Origin: Pseudonocardia petroleophila
GTDB taxonomy: Bacteria; Actinomycetota; Actinomycetes; Mycobacteriales; Pseudonocardiaceae
DNA: 64,000 nt
NCBI RefSeq assembly: GCF_014235185.1
Contig: NZ_CP060131.1
Span: 751,501 to 815,500, forward strand
Direction of reading: 5' to 3'
Shown here: positions 14,863 through 23,777 of the stretch, in pieces
Position numbering within the stretch: the first letter of the stretch is position 1
Layout: every line of letters begins with the position of its first letter
Program-made: the position numbers and the translations under genes
Notes under the pieces: generated by a model
The model's database searches: none
Seen by the model: the letters and a program-made list of their open reading frames with translations, nothing else
Told to the model about the DNA's origin: nothing

Positions 14863-14868
14863 CGGGCC

Positions 14869-15432
14869 ATGACCACGTTCCCGGACCGCCCGCACACCGC
14901 CCTGCTCGTCGTCGACGTCCAGACCGGCGTCGTCGCGGAGGCGCACGACCGCGACGCGGTCGTCGGCGCCGTCGCCGCGCTCGTCGACCGCGCGCGCCGC
15001 GACCAGGTGCCGGTGGTGTGGGTGCAGCAGACCAACGACGAGTTCCGCCGGGGCAGCGACGGGTGGCGCATCGTCCCCGAGCTGGCCCCCGCCGACGGCG
15101 AGCCGCGCATCGAGAAGCAGCACGGCGACTCCTTCGAGGCCACCGACCTGGCCGAGGTCCTCGCCGGGCTGGGGGTCGGGCGCGTCGTCGTCGCTGGCGC
15201 TCAGACCGACGCCTGCATCCGCGCCACGCTGCACGGCGCGTTCGTGCGCGGCTACGACACGGTGCTCGTCACCGACGCCCACACCACGGAGGACCTCACG
15301 GCGTACGGCGCCCCGCCGCCCGCCCAGGTCATCGCGCACACCAACCTGTACTGGGGGTTCCAGAGCGGCCCCGGCCGCACGGCCACCACCGCGGTCGCCG
15401 CGGAGGTCGACCTCGTCGGGGCGGCGGGCTAG
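14869..15432 (+). CDS. isochorismatase-family cysteine hydrolase
   Basis: 187 residues with the Asp-Lys-Cys triad of the family: Asp in ALLVVDVQTGV, Lys in RIEKQHGDSFEATDL, and Cys in VAGAQTDACIRATLHGAF, preceded by the usual cis-peptide region. Members hydrolyse amides such as nicotinamide, ureidoacrylate or isochorismate-like substrates; the active-site surroundings do not single one out. The stop codon shares the four bases CTAG with the stop of the convergent GH13 gene. Confidence 0.92.
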   Translation: MTTFPDRPHTALLVVDVQTGVVAEAHDRDAVVGAVAALVDRARRDQVPVVWVQQTNDEFRRGSDGWRIVPELAPADGEPRIEKQHGDSFEATDLAEVLAGLGVGRVVVAGAQTDACIRATLHGAFVRGYDTVLVTDAHTTEDLTAYGAPPPAQVIAHTNLYWGFQSGPGRTATTAVAAEVDLVGAAG

Positions 15433-17036
15433 CCGATCGCGAACACCCCGTAGCCGAAGCCGGCGACCGACACCGCGTCGCCGTCGACCTCCACGCCGTG
15501 GACGAGCAGGGGTTCGGCACCCCGGGCGTGCGGGGTGCCGATCCCGGCGGGCTCGCGCCGCGGGTTGACGACGACCAGGTGGGTGTCTCCGCGCAGGTAG
15601 GCGAGCGGGTAGCCGTCGTGGATCACGCGGGTGCCCGCGCGTCCGCCGAGGGCGGGGGTCGCCCTGCGCAGCGCGACGAGCCGCCGGACCAGGTGCAGCG
15701 TGGAGTCCGGGTCGCGCTCCTGGGCGGCGACCGTCGGCCGGTCCGGGTCGGGGTCGACCGGCAGGTACAGGCGCGCGGGGTCGGCGGCGGAGAAGCCGGC
15801 GTTGGGCCCGTCGTCCCACTGCATCGGGGTGCGGCAGCCCGAGCGGTTGTAGGCCGGGTTGCAGATCGACCCCTCCACCTCGGGCAGACCGGGCAGGTAC
15901 CGCATGCCGATCTCGTCGCCGTAGTAGAGGCAGGGCACCGATCCCCAGGTGAACAGGAACGTCAGCGCCGCCCCGAGCTGCTCGGCGGTGCGCGGGCCGC
16001 AGCACAGCCGGTCGAAGTCGTGGTCGGCCGTGGAGAGGATCACCGGCCGCGCGGGGTCGGCGTCGCGGATCGCGTTCCACGCGTCGAGGAACGGTCGGGT
16101 GCTGCCGCGGCCGGCGGCGTCGAAGAAGGGGTCGCGGGGCTCCTGGAAGGGCAGCAGTCCGGCGGCGTGGTTGTCGAACAGGCTCGCGTGCTCCTCCTTG
16201 ATGACCAGGAGGAAGTCCGCGTGGAACGCGAGCGGCCCGGCGGTGCGGGGCTCGTCGCCCTCCGGGACGATCACCGCCCCGGGGTGCGTCGCGTCCATCC
16301 ACTCGCGGATCTCCCGCCACAGCGCGGCGGTCAGCGGGTTGCCCCGCGCCGCGGCGCCGTCGTCCTTGACGAGCGAGAAGGCCATGTCGACGCGGAACCC
16401 GGCCACGCCGCGCTCGAACCAGAACGCCATGACGTCCTTGAGCGCCTGCACGTTGCGCCGCGGACCCGGGTCGGTGACGGCGTCGCGCCACGGCTCGTCG
16501 GTGGTGGCCCAGCCGAAGTTCAGGGCGGGCTGCTCGTCGTAGAAGTTCTTGAGGTACCAGCCGGGCCGCGGCCCCGGGGACGGCACCCAGGCGGGGGTGC
16601 CGGGGAGGTCCGCGGACCAGGCCCGGCGGGGTTCCTCCGCGGCCCACACGTACCGGTCGCCCTCGGGATCGGGGCCCGCGGCGTGCAGCTCGCGCTGGAA
16701 CCACGGGTGCTCGACGGAGGTGTGCCCGGCGACGAGGTCGAGCAGGACCCGGATGCCCCGCTCCCCCGCCTTCGCGACCAGCTCGACCATGTCGTCGTTG
16801 GTGCCGTACCGGGGGGCGATGCGCAGGTAGTCGGCCACGTCGTAGCCCGCGTCGACGAACGGGGAGGCGAAGCACGGGTTGAACCACAGCGTGTCGACGC
16901 CGAGCGAGGCGATGTGGTCGAGCCGCTCGATGACGCCGCGGAGATCGCCGATGCCGTCGCCGTCGGAGTCGGCGAACGACTGCGGGTAGATCTCGTAGAG
17001 CACCGCGTCGCGGAGCCAGTCCGCGCTCCCCGCCAC
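15429..17036 (-). CDS. GH13 alpha-glucosidase/alpha-amylase-family enzyme
   Basis: 535-residue cytoplasmic glycoside hydrolase acting on alpha-glucosides. GH13 signatures: YEIYPQSFADSDGDGIGDLRG at the N-terminus, VLLDLVAGHTSVEHPWF (region I), VAGFRVDMAFS with the nucleophile Asp (region II), a Glu in AVIVPEGDEP (region III, variant) and STADHDFDR (region IV, with His-Asp). RTPMQWDDGPNAGF is typical of trehalose-synthase/oligoglucosidase-like members. GTG 17036 is taken because TATACG ends 6 nt before it; the longer frame starts inside the palindrome region. It diverges from rph across a rifamycin-associated-type palindrome, an unusual partner for a sugar hydrolase. Confidence 0.88.
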   Translation of the reverse strand: MAGSADWLRDAVLYEIYPQSFADSDGDGIGDLRGVIERLDHIASLGVDTLWFNPCFASPFVDAGYDVADYLRIAPRYGTNDDMVELVAKAGERGIRVLLDLVAGHTSVEHPWFQRELHAAGPDPEGDRYVWAAEEPRRAWSADLPGTPAWVPSPGPRPGWYLKNFYDEQPALNFGWATTDEPWRDAVTDPGPRRNVQALKDVMAFWFERGVAGFRVDMAFSLVKDDGAAARGNPLTAALWREIREWMDATHPGAVIVPEGDEPRTAGPLAFHADFLLVIKEEHASLFDNHAAGLLPFQEPRDPFFDAAGRGSTRPFLDAWNAIRDADPARPVILSTADHDFDRLCCGPRTAEQLGAALTFLFTWGSVPCLYYGDEIGMRYLPGLPEVEGSICNPAYNRSGCRTPMQWDDGPNAGFSAADPARLYLPVDPDPDRPTVAAQERDPDSTLHLVRRLVALRRATPALGGRAGTRVIHDGYPLAYLRGDTHLVVVNPRREPAGIGTPHARGAEPLLVHGVEVDGDAVSVAGFGYGVFAIG

Positions 17037-17057
17037 TGCCAACGTATAGCGCACCGG

Positions 17058-17076
17058 GGGTCTTGCGGCAAGACCC
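17058..17076. promoter_or_regulatory. rifamycin-associated-element-like palindrome (RAE)
   Basis: A perfect inverted repeat, GGGTCTTGC-G-GCAAGACCC, between the divergent GH13 and rph genes. Its core CTTGCGGCAAG and GGG/CCC flanks match, from memory, the element found before rifamycin-inactivating genes in actinomycetes. In both directions its TTGC-G hexamer can act as -35: minus strand TTGCCG, 17 bp, TATACG (17048-17043) for GH13; plus strand TTGCGG (17064-17069), 18 bp, CATGAT (17088-17093) for rph. Confidence 0.8.
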
Positions 17077-17134
17077 GGGTGGTGCCGCATGATCTCCCGT
17101 CGACGCCATGACCTGCGGGAACGGGGAACCACGG

Positions 17135-19708
17135 ATGCAGTACGTGCTCGACCTCCGGGAGATCGACCTGACGCGGACCGCGGCCGCCGGCGGCAAGGGC
17201 GCGCACCTCGGGGAGCTGTCGCGGATCGACGGCGTGCGCGTGCCGCCCGGTTTCGTCGTGACGACCGACGCCTTCCGGCGGGTCCTGCGTGACGCCCCCT
17301 CGCTCGACGACCGGCTGGACCGGCTCGCGCACCTGGACCCGGGCGACCGCGACGCCGTCCGCACCGCCGCTGCGGAGATCCGGCGGACCGTCGAGGGCAT
17401 CGCGATCCCCGACGACCTGGCGGCGGCGATCACCGGCGCGCTCGCCCGACTCGGCGACGGGACCCCCTGCGCGGTCCGGTCGAGCGCGACGACGGAGGAC
17501 CAGCCGACGGCCTCCTCGGCGGGCCAGCAGGACTCCTACCTCGACGTCGTCGGAGCCTCGGAGGTGCTGGCGCACGTCAGCCGGTGCTGGGCGTCGCTGT
17601 TCACCGAGCGGGCCGTCACCTACCGCCTGCACGGCGCTGTCGACCACCGCGGGGTCGGCATGGCCGTGGTCGTGCAGCGGATGGTCGACGCGCAGGCCGC
17701 CGGGGTGCTGTTCACGGCCGACCCCGTCACCGGCAACCGGAGGGTCGCCGCCGTGGAGGCCGTCCCCGGGCTCGGCGACGCCCTCGTGTCGGGGCGGGTC
17801 GACGTCGACGGCTGGACGGTGCGCGACGGCGGGATCGTCACCCGGTCGATCGCCCCCGAGCCGCACGCGCTGCGCGCCGCGCCGGACGGGGGGACGCGGG
17901 AGCAGCCGGCGCTGACGGACGACCAGGTCGTGGCGCTGGTCGAGCTCGGCCGCCGCATCGAGGCGCACTTCGGCCACCCCCAGGACATCGAGTGGTGCCT
18001 CGACGACGACTGCGTCCAGATCGTGCAGAGCCGCCCGATCACGACGCTGTTCCCCGTGCCCGTCACCGACGCCGCGGGCAACCGCGTCTACGTCTCGGTC
18101 GGGCACCAGCAGATGATGACCGACCCGATGACGCCGCTCGGGCTGTCGGTGTGGCAGCTGACGACCCCCCGCCCGATGGCCGAGGCGGGCGGGCGGCTGT
18201 TCGCCGACGTCACCCCGATCCTGGCCTCGCCCGCGAGCCGCGCCGGCCTCCTCGACGTCGTCGGCAGGTCCGACCCGCTCATCGGGGACGCGCTGCAGAA
18301 CCTCGTCGCCCGCGACGGGTTCCTGCCTCCACTCCCGGACGACGGTCCCCCGACGGCGGTCCCCGGCGTCGAGCCGGCCACGGTCGAGACCGATCCCGAC
18401 CTGGTCACGGCGCTGGTCCGGCGCAACGAGGAGTCCGTCGCCGCGGCGGAGCGCGCGATCCGCTCGACGTCCGGGACCGCGCTGCTCGAGTTCGTCCTGG
18501 CCGACTTCCAGGAGCTGCGGCGGATCCTGTTCGACCCGGACAGCACCCAGGTGATCATGGCCGGGATGCAGGCGTCGTGGTGGCTCGACGACCACCTGCG
18601 GGAGTGGCTGGGCGAGACGAACGCGGCCGACACGCTCACGCAGTCCGTCCCGCACAACGTCACCTCCGAGATGGGGCTGGCGCTGCTGGACGTCGCCGAC
18701 GCGGTCCGCCCGCACCCCGACGTCGTCGCGTTCCTGCAGGACGTCGAGGACGACGACTTCCTCGACCGGATGGACGGGCTCGCCGGCGGACCGGAGGCGC
18801 GCGCCGCGATCGAGGGCTACCTGGACCGGTACGGCGCACGCTGCGTCGGCGAGATCGACATCACGCGGCCGCGGTGGAGCGAGCGGCCGACCACGCTGCT
18901 GCCCGTGCTGCTCACCGACGTCCGGAACGCCGCGGCGGGCGACGGACCGCGCCGCTTCGAGCAGGGGCGGCAGGAGGCGCAGGCGAAGGAGCGGGAGGTG
19001 CTGGAGCGCCTGCACGCCCTGCCGGACGGGGCGGCGAAGGCCGCGGACACGAAGCGGATGATCGACCGCGTCCGGACGTTCGCGGGGTACCGCGAGTACC
19101 CGAAGTTCGGGATGGTCCGCCGCTACGCGCTCTACAAGCGGGCCCTGCTGGCGGAGGCCGGGCGCCTGGTCCGGGCCGGCGTGCTCGACGACGTGGAGGA
19201 CGTGTTCTTCCTGCGGCTCCAGGAGCTCCACGACGTCGTGCGCACGCAGCAGGCCGACCTCGGGCTCGTCCGCCGCCGCCGGGAGGAGTTCCGGTCCTAC
19301 CGGGCGCTCACGCCGCCGCGCGTGCTGACCTCCGAGGGCGAGGCCGTCGCCGGGGCGTACCGGCGCACCGACCTGCCGGCCGGCGCGCTGGCGGGCCTGC
19401 CGGTCTCCGTCGGGACCGTCGAGGGGCGGGCCCGCGTCGTCCTCGACCTGGCCGATGCGGATCTCGAACCGGGCGACATCCTCGTCACGGCGTACACCGA
19501 CCCCAGCTGGTCGCCGCTGTTCGTCGCGATCGCCGGCCTGGTGACGGAGGTCGGCGGCCGGATGACCCACGGCGCGGTGGTCGCCCGGGAGTACGGCCTG
19601 CCGGCCGTCGTCGGGGTGGAGCACGCCACCCGGCTGATCGAGGACGGGCAGCGGATCCGGGTCGACGGGACCGCCGGCCACGTCGAGGTCCTCGACCGGG
19701 ACCGATGA
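17135..19708 (+). CDS. rph: rifampin phosphotransferase (PEP-synthase-like)
   Basis: 857 residues. Rph transfers the beta-phosphate of ATP to rifamycins in a dikinase reaction and inactivates them. The N-terminal ATP-binding domain (AAGGKGAHLGEL; PCAVRSSATTEDQPTASSAGQQDSYL; EWCLDDDCVQIVQSRPI), a central rifampin-binding domain, and a C-terminal swivelling domain with phospho-His 812 in GGRMTHGAVVAREYGLPAV are in the family order, and the length equals known Rph (about 860-870). ATG 17135 aligns with family N-termini (MQYVLDLREIDL) and has GGGGA 7 nt upstream; ATG 17108 is an in-frame alternative. An RAE-like palindrome upstream supports rifamycin-responsive control. A generic PEP synthase is less likely given domain order and the element. 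Confidence 0.9.
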   Translation: MQYVLDLREIDLTRTAAAGGKGAHLGELSRIDGVRVPPGFVVTTDAFRRVLRDAPSLDDRLDRLAHLDPGDRDAVRTAAAEIRRTVEGIAIPDDLAAAITGALARLGDGTPCAVRSSATTEDQPTASSAGQQDSYLDVVGASEVLAHVSRCWASLFTERAVTYRLHGAVDHRGVGMAVVVQRMVDAQAAGVLFTADPVTGNRRVAAVEAVPGLGDALVSGRVDVDGWTVRDGGIVTRSIAPEPHALRAAPDGGTREQPALTDDQVVALVELGRRIEAHFGHPQDIEWCLDDDCVQIVQSRPITTLFPVPVTDAAGNRVYVSVGHQQMMTDPMTPLGLSVWQLTTPRPMAEAGGRLFADVTPILASPASRAGLLDVVGRSDPLIGDALQNLVARDGFLPPLPDDGPPTAVPGVEPATVETDPDLVTALVRRNEESVAAAERAIRSTSGTALLEFVLADFQELRRILFDPDSTQVIMAGMQASWWLDDHLREWLGETNAADTLTQSVPHNVTSEMGLALLDVADAVRPHPDVVAFLQDVEDDDFLDRMDGLAGGPEARAAIEGYLDRYGARCVGEIDITRPRWSERPTTLLPVLLTDVRNAAAGDGPRRFEQGRQEAQAKEREVLERLHALPDGAAKAADTKRMIDRVRTFAGYREYPKFGMVRRYALYKRALLAEAGRLVRAGVLDDVEDVFFLRLQELHDVVRTQQADLGLVRRRREEFRSYRALTPPRVLTSEGEAVAGAYRRTDLPAGALAGLPVSVGTVEGRARVVLDLADADLEPGDILVTAYTDPSWSPLFVAIAGLVTEVGGRMTHGAVVAREYGLPAVVGVEHATRLIEDGQRIRVDGTAGHVEVLDRDR

Positions 19709-19751
19709 GCCGGCACCGATGAGTACGGGGCGCCCCCGACGTCGGATCGGC

Positions 19752-20585
19752 ATGCACCCCACCACGACCGCCCGCCGCCTGTTCGAGCTCCTCGAGCCGA
19801 TCTGCCTGGTCACCTACTTCGCCGACGAGTCCGGCGAGGAGCTGGCCGCGCTCGGGCACCGCACCTACTGGGACGGCTACTTCGCCGCCCGCGCCGCCCC
19901 GCTGGGTCGGGTGCCGGCGGCGGTCGTCGACGCGGCCTTCTACAGCTTCGCCGACGGGGAGGTCGCGCGGCACATCCCGAGCGCGTGGGAGACGGTGCCG
20001 CCGGAGGTCTCCTTCGCCGCCTGGCGGCGGGGCAGCGCGGCGTCGGTGCGGCGGATCCTCGGCGACGAGCTGGCCGACTCCCCCGGCCTGGCCCGCGCCG
20101 CCGACCTCGTCACGACGGCGGCGACGGGCGCACCCACGCAGGGCCGGGTGCTCTACGCCGGCTGGCGCACCCTGCCGGTGCCGACCGACCCGGTCACCCG
20201 GCTGTGGCACTCCGCCACCATGCTCCGCGAGCACCGCGGCGACGGACACGTCGCCGCCCTCCTCGGGGCGCGGATCGGCGGCACGGAGGCCCACATCCTC
20301 TCCGCGGTGGAGATGGGCATCCACCCGCCGGAGACGTTCGGGCGCGTCCACCACCTGCCGGAGGAGCGCCTGGCCGCGGTGATGGACGGCCTGCGCGAGC
20401 GCGGGCTCGTCGACGCCGACGGCCGGTTCACCGACGCAGGCCGCGCGACCAAGCACCGCATCGAGGACCTCACCGACGAGCTCGCCGCCGCGCCCTACGA
20501 CGCCCTCTCCGCCGACGAGCTCGCCGAGCTGGTCACCGAGCTCGAACCGATCACCGCGAGGCTGGTGGCCGCGGGGTCGCGGTGA
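19752..20585 (+). CDS. SCO6745-like helical protein
   Basis: 277 residues from ATG 19752 (an ATG at 19719 would add 11 basic residues). The beginning TARRLFELLEPICLVTYFADE and the blocks LGHRTYWDGYFAARAAPLG, RLWHSATMLREHRGDGHVAALLGARI and HHLPEERLAAVMDGLRERGL are those of an actinobacterial family often named SCO6745, with a C-terminal winged-helix-like part. It is sometimes called SalK-like; the function is not established. It follows rph by 43 nt on the same strand and could be cotranscribed with it. Confidence 0.75.
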   Translation: MHPTTTARRLFELLEPICLVTYFADESGEELAALGHRTYWDGYFAARAAPLGRVPAAVVDAAFYSFADGEVARHIPSAWETVPPEVSFAAWRRGSAASVRRILGDELADSPGLARAADLVTTAATGAPTQGRVLYAGWRTLPVPTDPVTRLWHSATMLREHRGDGHVAALLGARIGGTEAHILSAVEMGIHPPETFGRVHHLPEERLAAVMDGLRERGLVDADGRFTDAGRATKHRIEDLTDELAAAPYDALSADELAELVTELEPITARLVAAGSR

Positions 20586-20592
20586 CGGACGC

Positions 20593-20997
20593 TCACGGCG
20601 CGGCGGGGACCAGCAGCGCCAGTTCCGGGTGCGACTGCGCCAACCCCTCGTCCAGGGTCGCCAGCAGGGCGTCGGAGCGCGCGGCGACGAGGCCCACGAG
20701 GTAGGCGTCGGTGACCTGCCGGTGGCCGCGGACGCGGGACAGATCCGCCGCGGCGTAGGACAGCGAGTCCGGCCAGAGCACGCAGCCGGGCAGGGCGTGC
20801 ACCGCACGGAGCACCTGCTGCGCCACCGCGGCGCTCTCCCCCACACGGACCAGGAAGCGGACCAGCGCCCCCTCCACCACGGGGCAGACCGCGAACTCCC
20901 CGATCCCGGCCGCCCAGGCGGACGCCCGCGCGTGGTGCTCGTGGTCGGCGACCGTGAGTGCGATCAGCACGTCCGCGTCCAGGAGGTGGGTCGTCAC
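20593..20997 (-). CDS. vapC: PIN-domain toxin, VapC family
   Basis: 134-residue PIN-domain ribonuclease. Acidic residues that bind Mg are in HLLDADVLIAL, EGALVRFLVRVGE, TDAYLVGLVAA and TLDEGLAQ. The start GTG overlaps the antitoxin stop by 4 bp (GTGA), the normal VapBC coupling. Target RNAs cannot be predicted. The pair lies immediately next to ychF in the same relative orientation that I recall for vapB32-vapC32 beside Rv1112 in M. tuberculosis, suggesting a long-kept locus. Confidence 0.92.
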   Translation of the reverse strand: MTTHLLDADVLIALTVADHEHHARASAWAAGIGEFAVCPVVEGALVRFLVRVGESAAVAQQVLRAVHALPGCVLWPDSLSYAAADLSRVRGHRQVTDAYLVGLVAARSDALLATLDEGLAQSHPELALLVPAAP

Positions 20998-21227
20998 TCC
21001 TCGTCCAGCGCGGCGGCGACCTGCTCCGAGGTGACCCGACGGCCGATCGTGACGACCGGGAACCCGGAGCGCTCGTCGGTGCCGATCACCACCGGCTCGC
21101 CGAGCTGGGCCAGGCCGCGGACGGTGAGCTCGGCGACCACGGCCGACAGCGAGAGTCCTCGGCGCTTGGCGATCTCCTGGGCGCGCCGGTGCACGGCCGG
21201 GGGGAGGTCGACGGTGGTGCGCACCAC
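20994..21227 (-). CDS. vapB: ribbon-helix-helix antitoxin, VapB family
   Basis: 77 residues. The N-terminal ribbon-helix-helix (RTTVDLPPAVHRRAQEIAKRRGLSLSAVVAEL) binds DNA, and the C-terminal segment TDERSGFPVVTIGRRVTSEQ should wrap the toxin. The first two codons are GTG GTG; the second (21224) lies 6 nt after a TACGAT -10 hexamer on the minus strand (21236-21231), so either may be used. A perfect inverted repeat just upstream is the probable operator for the VapBC complex. Confidence 0.9.
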   Translation of the reverse strand: MVRTTVDLPPAVHRRAQEIAKRRGLSLSAVVAELTVRGLAQLGEPVVIGTDERSGFPVVTIGRRVTSEQVAAALDEE

Positions 21228-21237
21228 CGCATCGTAG

Positions 21238-21257
21238 CTGCATCAGAGGTGATGCAG
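21238..21257 (-). promoter_or_regulatory. vapBC operator
   Basis: Perfect inverted repeat CTGCATCA-GAGG-TGATGCAG, 11 bp upstream of the vapB start, directly behind the TACGAT -10 element (21236-21231). Position fits autorepression by the ribbon-helix-helix antitoxin. Confidence 0.75.
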
Positions 21258-21259
21258 GG

Positions 21260-22333
<1,074 letters not shown>

Positions 22334-22484
22334 GAGGTACCAGCGTAGTCGCCGCCGCCGGACCGCTCGCAGGCGCGACTCGCGCACGGTGGAGGCCCGA
22401 CCCGCGGGGGGCGGGACGGCCGTTCCGCGCGTTGGGCCGTTCGGCGGTACTGTCCGTGCCCTGACCAGACGTCGAGGAGGGCCT

Positions 22485-23105
22485 GTGCGCGCAATCGTCC
22501 GGACGATGCTCGCGGCCGCGGCCGGGGCGGCGCTCATCGCCAGCGGCACGACGGCGATCCGGCTGTCCGACGAGGCGGTCGCCGACACCGCGGCCGCCCG
22601 GGTCGACGACGCCGACGCCACCTCCCGGGCCGGGATCGTCCCCGAGCTCCCGGCCGACGAGACCCGGTCCGAGCCGGTGGCCGCGGTGCCCGAGCCCGTC
22701 GCCGAGCCGGCCCCCGAGCCCGTCGCCCGCCCGCTGCGCGCCACCGAGCCCGAACGCACTCCCGGGACCGAGCGCGCCCCCGAGCCCGTCCGGCGCGCGG
22801 CCCCGGCCCGGCCCGCCGAGCCGGCCCCCGCACCGCGTCCCGCCCCGGCACCCGAGGTGCAGCCGGCTCCCGCGCCGGCCGCCCCCGTCACCCGCGACGA
22901 GCCGTCCGGCGACGAGGAGGAGTCCGGCCCGCCGCGCGACACCGACGGGGGCGGCGACAGCAGCGGCGACGGCGGTTCCGGGGACGGCGGTTCCGGGGAC
23001 AGCAGTGCCGGGGAGAGCGGGGACCGGCCCGCCACCCTGCTCGGCCGCGTCACCGAGCCCCTCGGCGTGTCCTGCGGCGGGGCGCTCGGAGCGGTCTGCG
23101 GCTGA
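22485..23105 (+). CDS. proline-rich exported protein of unknown function
   Basis: 206 residues. A signal peptide or anchor (VRTMLAAAAGAALIASGTTAI) is followed by a long low-complexity segment rich in Pro, Glu and Ala (repeats of EPVAEP/APAPRP type), then a Gly/Ser/Asp-rich run with GDGGSGDGGSGD, and a short C-terminal block LGVSCGGALGAVCG with two Cys that might form a disulfide. GTG 22485 is preceded by GAGGAGG. It has no recognisable enzyme domain. A cell-wall-spanning or surface-extended role is plausible. It is convergent with the two-component operon. Confidence 0.65.
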   Translation: MRAIVRTMLAAAAGAALIASGTTAIRLSDEAVADTAAARVDDADATSRAGIVPELPADETRSEPVAAVPEPVAEPAPEPVARPLRATEPERTPGTERAPEPVRRAAPARPAEPAPAPRPAPAPEVQPAPAPAAPVTRDEPSGDEEESGPPRDTDGGGDSSGDGGSGDGGSGDSSAGESGDRPATLLGRVTEPLGVSCGGALGAVCG

Positions 23106-23111
23106 GCGGCG

Positions 23112-23777
23112 TCAGTCGACGGCGTCGAGCCGGTAGCCCATCCCCCGCACCGTGACGATCCGCTCCGCCCCGAGCTTGCGCCGCAGGTAGCGGACGTAGA
23201 CGTCGACGACGTTGGAGCCCGGGTCGAAGTCGTAGCCCCACACGTGCGAGAGCAGCTGCTCGCGCGTGAGCACCTGGCCCGCGTGCCGCAGGAACGTCTC
23301 GGCCAGCGCGAACTCGCGCGCCGAGAGGTCGACGGTGCGGCCGCCGACCAGCGCCCGCCGGGTGCGCAGGTCGAGCTGCAGCCCGCCGTGGGTGAGCACG
23401 GTCAGCTCGGCGGAGCGCTCGGTGGTCAGCCGCAGGCGCACCCGGGCGAGCAGCTCCTCGAACCGGAACGGCTTGGGCATGTAGTCGTCGGCTCCGCCCT
23501 CCAGCCCGGCGACGGTGTCCTGCACGCTGTCGCGGGCCGTCAGCACGATCACCGGGATCGTGCAGCGGTCGGACCGCAGCTTGCGCAGCACCGCGAAGCC
23601 GTCCATGCCGGGCAGCCCGATGTCGAGGATCAGCAGGTCGTAGCCGCCGGTGACGGCGTAGTCGAACGCCGAGAGCCCGTCGGCGACGACGGTGGTGACG
23701 AACCCGTTCGCCGTCAGCCCCTTCTCGACGAACGCGGAGATCCGCGGCTCGTCCTCGGCGATCAGGATCCTGCTCAC
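23112..23777 (-). CDS. OmpR-family response regulator
   Basis: 221 residues. The receiver domain has the acidic pocket E8-D9, phospho-acceptor Asp 52 (ILDIGLPGMDG), Thr 80 and Lys 102 (MPKPF). The C-terminal winged helix (LSAREFALAETFLRHAGQVLTREQLLSHVWGYDFDPGSNVVDVYVRYLRRKLG) is of the OmpR/PhoB type, which binds 11-bp-phased direct repeats. The GTG start overlaps the histidine-kinase stop. Three such repeats lie about 2 kb upstream in front of the small exported-protein gene and are its likely target. Confidence 0.95.
   Translation of the reverse strand: MSRILIAEDEPRISAFVEKGLTANGFVTTVVADGLSAFDYAVTGGYDLLILDIGLPGMDGFAVLRKLRSDRCTIPVIVLTARDSVQDTVAGLEGGADDYMPKPFRFEELLARVRLRLTTERSAELTVLTHGGLQLDLRTRRALVGGRTVDLSAREFALAETFLRHAGQVLTREQLLSHVWGYDFDPGSNVVDVYVRYLRRKLGAERIVTVRGMGYRLDAVD

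Noticed and set aside
14818..17433. 871-residue minus-strand frame across the isochorismatase, GH13 and rph starts
   Set aside because: It has no domains, is Arg/Ala/Pro-rich, and crosses the RAE-like promoter region; GH13 lies in another frame.
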